Assembly (NCBI GenBank): GCA_036504735.1
Contig: DASXUQ010000009.1
Coordinates: 64,001 to 103,203 of the forward strand
Length of the DNA: 39,203 nt
Direction: 5' to 3'
Source of the DNA: a bacterium
GTDB lineage: Bacteria > Electryoneota > RPQS01
In this document: positions 33,451-39,203 of the stretch, in pieces
Position numbering within the stretch: position 1 is the stretch's first letter
Layout: each line of letters starts with the position of its first letter
Translations under genes and position numbers: made by a program
Notes under the pieces: generated by a model
What the model was told of the DNA's origin: nothing
Seen by the model: the letters and a program-made list of their open reading frames with translations, nothing else
Databases searched by the model: none

Positions 33451-34971
33451 TCAGTGATCGAAGATTTGAGTTGGTGGGGCCAGATGCTCTTCGAAAACCT
33501 TACGAAAATGGAACCCGTAGATGGCGTGCGTAATGGCCAGCGGAAAGAGTCTGGGCCGGCAGAACAGGGACCAGAAGAAGAGTTTCCAATAATGAAAGCG
33601 CTCCCGCCCGACAATACCCAGCAGCACGGTGGACTTGAGGAAGGCGGAGATCTGTCCGAACCGGAGGTGAAATCCACCGCGGGTGACCGGCTGAAAGCCT
33701 CGCAGAAAATGCCGGACACGTGCATAGTAGTGCTCCGGGGTATAGATGTTGCTCAGGACGTGCTGATATCCCTTGAGGAGGGTTTCGGAATTCATCTTCG
33801 GCGCAAAGTTCATGGAAGCGTCCGTATTGTCTCCCGAAATCTGCTCCAGTAACCGGCCTTCTTTCACCAATCGTTCGTAGAGCCTTGTGCCGCGCGGCGC
33901 GTTCAGCAACCCCACCATGGCCGTAACGATCCCGCTCTCCTGAATGAAACCGGTGAGCCGGTCGAAAATCGAAAGCGGGTCGCTATCGAACCCGACGATG
34001 AAGCCCCCTTGCACCTCCAATCCCGCTTGCTGAAGCTTCCTGACGCAGGAGATCAGGTCCCGGTTGCAGTTTTGGTCCTTGCCGCACTCGGCCAGGCTCG
34101 CCTCGTTGGGAGTTTCGATTCCCACGAACACCGTGTCAAAGCCCGCCGCGACCATCAGGTGGAGCAGACGCTCGTCGTCGGCCAGGTTGAGCGACACCTC
34201 CGTCGACAGCGTGACGGGGCGCCCCAGATCTTCCATCCAGCGGATGATTGCAGGAAGAATTTCCCGCTTGAGCTTGACTTTGTTGCCGATAAAGTTGTCG
34301 TCCACCAGAAAAATGTGTCCGCGCCAGCCCCGGTCGTAGAGACTGTTCAGTTCGGCGATGACCTGATCCTTGGTCTTGGTGCGCGGCGTCCGGCCATACA
34401 GCACGGTGATGTCGCAGAACTCGCAGTCGTAGGGACAGCCCCGCGAATACTGAAGGTTCATCGTCGCATAGTGCTTGGGATTGATGAGATCCCACAGCGG
34501 CACCGGCGTGGTCTGGATATCGGCCCAAGCGGAGCTGGTATACACGGGCTGCGGATGTCCGGCCGCAAGATCCGCCAGAAAGAGCGGCAGCGTGATCTCC
34601 GCCTCGTTCAGCACAAAATGGTCCACTTGTTCAGCGGCGAAGTCCTCATGCCGCGCGGTGAACAGAGGCCCGCCAGCGACCACCTTCACTCCCAGTGATT
34701 TGCAGCGGCGGATCACGAAACGCGCGGACTCCTGCTGCACCGACATCGCGCCGATGAACACGTAGTCTGCCCAGCGGATGTCGTCGTCATTCAACTCTCG
34801 AACATTCATGTCCACGAGACGTTTATCCCATGCGCGCGGCAGCAAGGCGGCTACCGTAAGCAGCCCCAGCGGCGGGCTGCCGGCCTTCTTTGAGATAAAC
34901 TTGAGTGCATGCCGGAAACTCCAGAATGTGTCCGGGCACCGAGGATAGACGAGAAGGATCTTCATGGTCAT
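33451..34971 (-). CDS. Cobalamin-dependent radical SAM enzyme (DUF4070 type)
   Basis: A 506-residue enzyme from ATG 34971; the ATG at 34965 is equally possible, and the frame to 35043 would run into the upstream gene. The N-terminal B12-binding Rossmann part (about 1-150) opens MKILLVYPRCPDTFWSF and includes GLKVVAGGP-like turns (VKVVAGGPLFTARH). The radical SAM core has the iron-sulfur cluster motif CPYDCEFC (CX3CX2C, about 180-187) and later GFDTVFVGIETPNEASL. The C-terminal helical half matches the DUF4070 extension. Related enzymes methylate or rearrange lipids and other carbon skeletons, including hopanoid methylases; the substrate here is not known. It lies 40 bp behind a small exported-protein gene, in the same direction. 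Confidence 0.92.
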   Translation of the reverse strand: MTMKILLVYPRCPDTFWSFRHALKFISKKAGSPPLGLLTVAALLPRAWDKRLVDMNVRELNDDDIRWADYVFIGAMSVQQESARFVIRRCKSLGVKVVAGGPLFTARHEDFAAEQVDHFVLNEAEITLPLFLADLAAGHPQPVYTSSAWADIQTTPVPLWDLINPKHYATMNLQYSRGCPYDCEFCDITVLYGRTPRTKTKDQVIAELNSLYDRGWRGHIFLVDDNFIGNKVKLKREILPAIIRWMEDLGRPVTLSTEVSLNLADDERLLHLMVAAGFDTVFVGIETPNEASLAECGKDQNCNRDLISCVRKLQQAGLEVQGGFIVGFDSDPLSIFDRLTGFIQESGIVTAMVGLLNAPRGTRLYERLVKEGRLLEQISGDNTDASMNFAPKMNSETLLKGYQHVLSNIYTPEHYYARVRHFLRGFQPVTRGGFHLRFGQISAFLKSTVLLGIVGRERFHYWKLFFWSLFCRPRLFPLAITHAIYGFHFRKVFEEHLAPPTQIFDH

Positions 34972-35011
34972 GTCCGTTTCGTTGGCGAAGGGGGGACTAT
35001 CCGCGGCGGCG

Positions 35012-35440
35012 CTAAAAGCGCAGTCGCACGGAGACGCCTGCATACCCCCGGCTGAGCTTGGGTCGAATGTGGACGGCGAGCCAGGAGTCCGGACTCACTC
35101 CGTAGTCATACGACGAATACTCTGTGACAAAGTTCTGAACCGGGCCCGCCAGCGCCATCACACTTACAAGGAAGCGCCCGGTTCCGGATCGCTGCATCAC
35201 ACCTGATGTCGAAGAATCCCCCTCGAGTCCGGGAGCGGCATCAATCCAGTTCAGCCGGAAATCCTTTTGAGGCTTCAGAACACCGATACCGGCGGGCAAA
35301 GCTCTCTGGTCCGTGCTGGTCCGGTTGGATAGCAAGCAGATGCTCAGCCGGCAGGAAGGGAATTCGCTGCGTGCGCGCATCTTCTCCTCCGCGAACACAA
35401 CGTTTGCGAAGAGTAGAAGAACATACAGGAGTCGGTGCAT
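35012..35440 (-). CDS. Small exported protein, possibly outer-membrane associated
   Basis: A 142-residue protein with a signal peptide (residues 1-17, MHRLLYVLLLFANVVFA). The mature part has short alternating beta-type strands and ends GYAGVSVRLRF, with the terminal Phe typical of outer-membrane barrel or strand-end signals. Two cysteines near the N-terminus (SCRLSIC) may form a disulfide. The family is not recognised. It ends 40 bp upstream of the radical SAM gene, on the same strand, which suggests co-transcription and a shared process at the cell envelope. The ribosome-binding site is weak. Confidence 0.65.
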   Translation of the reverse strand: MHRLLYVLLLFANVVFAEEKMRARSEFPSCRLSICLLSNRTSTDQRALPAGIGVLKPQKDFRLNWIDAAPGLEGDSSTSGVMQRSGTGRFLVSVMALAGPVQNFVTEYSSYDYGVSPDSWLAVHIRPKLSRGYAGVSVRLRF

Positions 35441-35939
35441 GAGGACCCAATCGGCTCGGGCTCCCTTCTCAATGTGACGATCCCGCTACGATAGTTCGTC
35501 CAGCGGCGGCCCTCGCCGGGCAATATCGCGTTCGGGAGAACCCGCCAAGAATGTGCAGAGGGAGTTGCAGTTTGCTGCAACTCCCCATCATCTAACGCCG
35601 GTAATTAAGATCAGACCGATAAAGTCTTCGCATAATGATCACCCTGAATCATTTTGAAGCCTTGACTGGCTGCACACGGGTCGGCCACTCGTCAGGAGGT
35701 GCCGGGAGTGGCACTCCGCTACCAGGAATGCCGCCCGCTTCCGAAAGGTGTTTAGACAGATCCTATCTGCTGGGAGGTGCTTTGAATGGCGCATCAGGTG
35801 ACCGCTATTTTCGAAATCCGGAGACAAAGATGACGTCAGAGAAGGTGCTGCGATAAGCGGAAGTGTCCGGTATGGATACGTGCAGGTGCCATGGCGCTAC
35901 TCTGCCCGAACCTTCCGAACTCGCGGGGACACATATGGA
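35441..35939. other. Intergenic region with one strong hairpin
   Basis: GGGAGTTGCAG (35560-35570) pairs perfectly with 35575-35585 around TTTG. It could end the TetR-58-residue transcript (minus strand), although it lies about 355 bp beyond the small gene, or act in the leader of the exported-protein gene. Frames at 35635-35856 (plus) and 35639-35827 (minus) are not convincing. Confidence 0.45.
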
Positions 35940-36116
35940 CTACGCGCTGATCCAGCGCAATAATCGAAGAGCCTCGTCAAGCTGTCGTGCTTCCTGGATC
36001 AGCGCCGGGGCGTCCCGACCCTCACTATCCGCTTCAAGGCGTTTTCTCTGGGCAATATGCTCCAACTGCATGATCGCCGAGCGCAAGCCTGTCCGGGCCG
36101 GGATGGTCGCTTTCAT
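35940..36116 (-). CDS. 58-residue protein downstream of the TetR gene
   Basis: The start is ATG 36116 with GAGGA three bases upstream, and the stop is TAG at 35942-35940. The protein opens MKATIPARTGLRSAIMQLEH and continues as an amphipathic helix rich in Arg, Glu and Leu to a C-terminus LLRWISA. It looks soluble and helical, perhaps a two-helix hairpin. It begins 23 bp after the TetR stop, on the same strand, so the two are probably co-transcribed. The family is not recognised; small helical partners of regulators are one possibility. It falls under common 60-residue cutoffs. Confidence 0.6.
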   Translation of the reverse strand: MKATIPARTGLRSAIMQLEHIAQRKRLEADSEGRDAPALIQEARQLDEALRLLRWISA

Positions 36117-36139
36117 AAATCCTCAGAATGATGGTGTGA

Positions 36140-36829
36140 CTAAGGCTTTGTAATCAACAATCCGCGCTTGAGGATTGTGCTCAAGGTCAGTTTCCATTCT
36201 TCCCACACGATCTCGCTGTGGAAGTCCCGCTCGTTGATCATCGAAATCAGCGGAGCGAGATAAATGGCGCTGTAGCCGATAGCCAGCAGGCATTCCCGCA
36301 CCGCTTCAATCGGCAGTTCAACGGCTTTGCCGTCGCGCACCGCCGTCAGATAAGCGTTATGGAAGTGCAGATTCGCTCCCAGCGGGCCATGTTCCGCGAC
36401 GTCCTTCAGTGCGCGCCGCAGGTGAACCGCCCCGTCGGCAATTTCGCGCCGCAGCAAGGACGCCCATTGCGGGTTGTCATGCAGCACCTGCATCAGGCGG
36501 ATGGGAGTGTCGATCAGCATCTCCTCGGGCGACTTATGATCAGGGTTCCCCCCGAAGATCACTGCCAGCATCGCCATGCCTTCGTGCTTGAGCACCGCTT
36601 CGTAAAGCTGTTCCTTGCTGCCATAATAGTAATGCAGCATGACCGGCTTCACTCCGGCGGCGTTCGTGATCGCACGGGTGTGAGTTGCCTGAAAGCCGGA
36701 CTTCGAAAACAGCCGCGTGGCCGCTTCGAAGATCTGGCCCTTGGGAGTATTCGGATCCGGAGGAGTCTCCACGTCAACCAACCGGTTCACCAGCGCCGTA
36801 TCTTCAAATATTTCGGGTATTACGGGCAT
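36140..36829 (-). CDS. TetR/AcrR-family transcriptional regulator
   Basis: A 229-residue regulator. An N-terminal tail of about 28 residues precedes the helix-turn-helix (about 30-78), with IFEAATRLFSKSGFQATHTRAI and VKPVMLHYYYGSKEQLYEAVL, the family signature. The C-terminal ligand-binding part (about 85-229) is diverse, as is usual. By family it is a repressor released by a small molecule, and it often controls efflux or lipid genes. The RND operon is over 20 kb away, so no direct link can be drawn. A 17-bp palindrome and a candidate promoter lie upstream and may be its own operator. The next gene downstream is a 58-residue frame. Confidence 0.93.
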   Translation of the reverse strand: MPVIPEIFEDTALVNRLVDVETPPDPNTPKGQIFEAATRLFSKSGFQATHTRAITNAAGVKPVMLHYYYGSKEQLYEAVLKHEGMAMLAVIFGGNPDHKSPEEMLIDTPIRLMQVLHDNPQWASLLRREIADGAVHLRRALKDVAEHGPLGANLHFHNAYLTAVRDGKAVELPIEAVRECLLAIGYSAIYLAPLISMINERDFHSEIVWEEWKLTLSTILKRGLLITKP

Positions 36830-36947
36830 TAGTTCGCTCTTCTCATCTTAAGCGGTATGCACAGCAGCACGAACGTGATCAAAGGTACTTCGAGCGCGCC
36901 CGCTGAACAGCGGACTGCCAACCACTCGCCATTTCCGTCCGCCTTAG

Positions 36948-36977
36948 CCAATAGCCTTAGCCACTTGGCACTGTCAA
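36948..36977 (-). promoter_or_regulatory. Candidate promoter of the TetR gene
   Basis: On the minus strand, TTGACA (36977-36972) and TATTGG (36953-36948) are 18 bases apart. The -35 is perfect but the -10 weak. A direct repeat GCCTTAGCCA (36941-36950 and 36954-36963) overlaps the -10 region and spacer. Confidence 0.35.
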
Positions 36978-36990
36978 CAGCTAATATAAA

Positions 36991-37007
36991 CATATTTTAC
37001 AAATATG
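36991..37007. promoter_or_regulatory. Perfect palindrome upstream of the TetR gene, candidate operator
   Basis: CATATTT-TAC-AAATATG has 7-bp perfect arms; a further CATATTT follows at 37011. It lies 14 bp upstream of the candidate -35 box of the TetR gene, inside AT-rich DNA. A binding role for the TetR protein is inferred only from position and symmetry. Confidence 0.45.
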
Positions 37008-37629
37008 CAACATATTTAATAATTATTTCGTAAGTTATTTGCAAAGTTAATTTCAATTAATCATACTTTCTCATACAATAACACTTTTCTTCCGTGATTC
37101 GAATAATTTCGAGGAGAGGCCTTCGGACAATTTTTTGCCTCTCGCAAACCAGCATTTGATTATAACCCATATAAAACAGCCCCTTGATAGGGGCTGCCGC
37201 GAGTCAATCCATGTATTTTTCGAGTTCACAGCGGTGCGTCGGTGTCGAGCGCTTACCAGATTCCATACTCGCGCTGAACCGTCTCCATGCCGTGCTTCCG
37301 CTCAATTCCAGCCACCGTTACAATCGAACAATCGTCCGTTTTTCGTCTCTTTGGCTTAAATGTAGTACTTACAGAGACCTGCGACATCGAACCGCAGGGT
37401 TATTTTAGTTCTGTAAGTCTATATTTTGTAATATTTTATCCGCGCAGTTTGGCATATTTACGGCACAGGAAACGCTGTCACATTCTGTCACAAAACGAAC
37501 AGGCTCCCCCGGTGATGAGGAGCCTGTAACTGCCATTTTGACAACCGCCAGTCACGCGTACGGCGCGCACTTCGCCAGTGATGTTTCCCGAGAACCTAAA
37601 GCATCGCTGACGGAGAAACGTTCCCCGCC
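37008..37629. other. AT-rich intergenic region with three hairpins
   Basis: No convincing gene; small frames at 37135-37529 (plus) lack ribosome-binding sites and normal composition. Hairpins: GAGAGGC/GCCTCTC (37114-37143, long loop), CAGCCCCT/AGGGGCTG (37177-37196) and ACAGGCTCC/GGAGCCTGT (37499-37527). The last likely terminates the NTF2-like gene, 100 bp beyond its stop. CTGTCACA occurs twice at a 10-bp spacing (37475-37482, 37485-37492), which would place both copies on one face of the DNA. Confidence 0.45.
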
Positions 37630-38085
37630 TTAGCGTCCACCGGATGGAGCAGAGGATTCAGCGGCTTGCAGGCGGCTAAGCACATCAAGCATTGCAGGTG
37701 AAATATCCGTGTGGTGGTGGACAAGCTTCCACGCCCCGCCTTCACGCTGATAGATGTTGGTAACACGATGCTCGATAGCAACTTTTTGTCCGGCCAGTTT
37801 GAATTGTCCCTGCTCAACGCCCACTTCGTAGGCTACGTCTCCGATGACTCTGATCAGTTGATCCTTGAGCTCGACTTTCCCCTCGGAAGCCAATTCTCCA
37901 ACGTGCCCAAAGGATTGCTTGACTGCATCCCAACCGACTTCACGCCCGCCAATCGGGTGCATGGTCGTGACCGTCGGGCCGTGCGACCAGATCTCGGCCA
38001 GGGAGTTGCTGTTCCCATTGGCCATGAGGGTCAATGCGGCATAGAACTTCTGGGATGCCTTGCGGACATCGTCTTCGACTGCCAT
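37630..38085 (-). CDS. NTF2-like (SnoaL/DUF4440-type) protein
   Basis: A 151-residue protein from ATG 38085; AAAGGA lies 10 bases upstream, whereas the start at 38103 would lie beside it and the frame to 38187 has an unnatural N-terminus. The NTF2-like cone fold is indicated by VRKASQKFYAALTLMANGNS, the middle segment HPIGGREVGWDAVKQSF and the closing strand GGAWKLVHHHTDISP. This matches small ring-cyclase-like or ketosteroid-isomerase-like proteins of the SnoaL_3 type. Such proteins bind small hydrophobic ligands or act as isomerases; the substrate is unknown. A stand-alone gene. Confidence 0.88.
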   Translation of the reverse strand: MAVEDDVRKASQKFYAALTLMANGNSNSLAEIWSHGPTVTTMHPIGGREVGWDAVKQSFGHVGELASEGKVELKDQLIRVIGDVAYEVGVEQGQFKLAGQKVAIEHRVTNIYQREGGAWKLVHHHTDISPAMLDVLSRLQAAESSAPSGGR

Positions 38086-38247
38086 AAGAGGTTTTCCTTT
38101 CATTAATAGCTGGTTACTAAGAGTGGTGCGATTCGTCGAGAAGGGCACAAGTAAGAGTAGATGCGTGCGCAGACTATTCCGCAGCACTTAGAACTTGATA
38201 TGTGAAGGTTACACAGCGTGTCTGACCGAAGGTTCCCCGTGAGTTTC

Positions 38248-38276
38248 AAAATCGCTGACAATAAGAGTAGTGTCAA
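38248..38276 (-). promoter_or_regulatory. Candidate promoter of the NTF2-like gene
   Basis: On the minus strand, TTGACA (38276-38271) and GATTTT (38253-38248) are separated by 17 bases. The -35 is perfect but the -10 weak. The leader would be about 155 bases. Confidence 0.3.
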
Positions 38277-38320
38277 GCTTCCCATTACTGCAGAGCACAC
38301 AACATGAGTAACGATCGACC

Positions 38321-38503
38321 TTAGGGGACAGACTGGCATGGTACGAAGCCGTTTCTCCATCCACCGACGAGTTCGGGCAGAGCAAACATGCCGACGTGCT
38401 TGATCGTGATGTCTGTCGAGGAATGGTCGAGCATCTGAGTCAGGGCAACAGATCCATTCTCGCCCGCAACGACTGTACAGCAAACGTCTGGCACCCACAA
38501 TTA
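38321..38503 (-). pseudogene. Probable remnant of a tyrosine recombinase C-terminus
   Basis: A short minus-strand frame reads ALTQMLDHSSTDITIKHV followed by FALPEL. This matches the end of the catalytic domain of phage/plasmid-type tyrosine recombinases, where a segment like LLGHSS...T..Y carries the second active-site His and leads to the Tyr. Only about the last 60 residues are recognisable and no catalytic core lies upstream, so it is a broken leftover of a past integration event. The similarity is short and judged by eye. Confidence 0.4.
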
Positions 38504-39203
38504 GCCTCAGCCGAGGAATATGAGCCTTGCCTTGCAAGACCCCTATTGGGGTCGTTTAGCCAGGAACAATCTTCGGCGCAGCGTTAGCCCGCGGCCCTGA
38601 CGGACGCGGGCAATTTCATTTCGTCCGAGTTGCCTTTCACAAACTCCGCAAACAGTAAAATCAAGCACATAGGAAAGGCCGCCACGCCTTTGTGACGGCC
38701 TGTGTGCCCAAAATGTGCCGAAACTCGGTCACAACACATAACACCTTTCGCTTGCAACGTCAACAATATGTGCTATGTGCATATATATGCCAAGATATTA
38801 CTCTGCAATCGAACTTGAGTCCTTGCCCTTTGTGAATCACTGCAACATCATTAGAAACAATACCCGGAAGTATTACGCGGTTTACCCGTTCTTCATAGCT
38901 AAGTCCAATGTTTTGCTCGCGGATTTTGGGGTGTTTAGGACAGAATTAGGCCAGGTTTTTCGATGTCACAAGCATCACAAAGTCGTTGTTTAGATGGTTC
39001 TTGGAAGCAGGTCCGGATGGTGCTCGCGGAGCTACTCTGCAAGCTTGACACGCAAATCTGTGGACAGATCGAGCATCTCCAGTGCCTGCTTCTTGGACAC
39101 CATATCCACCTAATCATAGCCGCTAATATTGCTGAGCTGACAGAAGCTTTCTGAGGTAATCGCTTACTGCGATAGGGCTGCAGGCGCTGGCAATGGAGTA
39201 ATT
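38504..39203. other. Gene-poor region at the window edge
   Basis: No convincing gene. Hairpins: GACCCC/GGGGTC around TATT followed by GTTT (38538-38553), GCCCGCG/CGCGGGC (38587-38611) and AGGCCG/CGGCCT with an inner CAC/GTG (38676-38701). The DNA from about 38760 is AT-rich. A minus-strand stretch near 39020-39105 reads like a short piece of a helical protein (SKKQALEMLDLSTDLRVK) and may be a decayed gene, but it is too short to assign. Confidence 0.4.

Noticed and set aside
38103-38537. A 144-residue minus-strand frame
   Set aside because: Cys/Arg-rich composition; another frame of the same strand shows the recombinase-like segment, so this one is probably a shadow.

Overview
The window looks like a chromosomal segment of a GC-rich Gram-negative bacterium, probably from the Fibrobacteres-Chlorobi-Bacteroidetes (FCB) superphylum or one of its uncultured sister phyla. 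The best clue is the giant secreted protein at 6216-11216: it ends in a type IX secretion (Por) sorting tail with the motif NYPNPFNPTT, which is typical of that group. An OmpA protein, an MCE/Mla system, an RND pump and a C10 peptidase fit a double-membrane cell. The genus cannot be named from sequence alone.

Left part (1-6200): a multi-PAS hybrid histidine kinase whose start lies outside the window, a small unknown protein, then CheW and a chemoreceptor. No CheA is present. 6216-11216 is the giant modular adhesin-like protein on the minus strand. 11922-16108 is a two-gene RND efflux operon (lipoprotein adaptor plus HAE1 pump) without an outer-membrane channel. 16231-18143 holds an exported double-rhodanese protein and a MntA/HepT toxin-antitoxin pair.

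Middle part (18318-27726, all minus strand): a PAS histidine kinase translationally coupled to a CheB-CheR-PAS fusion, then an MCE/Mla-type lipid transporter (permease, ATPase, MCE protein) directly behind an Nramp-related metal transporter, then an RRM RNA-binding protein. Right part (27913-38085): an unrecognised exported probable outer-membrane protein, several very small genes with strong ribosome-binding sites, a secreted C10 cysteine peptidase with a cut-short C-terminal domain, an OmpA protein with thrombospondin type 3 repeats, a cobalamin-type radical SAM enzyme paired with a small exported protein, a TetR regulator followed by a 58-residue protein, and an NTF2-like protein. The last kilobase is gene-poor and holds a probable remnant of a tyrosine recombinase.

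Genes are commonly separated by long perfect GC-rich hairpins, most without a clear U-tract; these appear to be the main terminator style here. Many long open frames opposite the real genes were judged to be shadows. No complete, clearly new defence or mobile system was recognised. The strongest leads are the Nramp-MCE gene run, the domain nested inside an Fn3 domain of the giant protein, the coupled kinase/CheB-CheR pair, the radical SAM plus small exported protein pair, and several small genes below usual length cutoffs.
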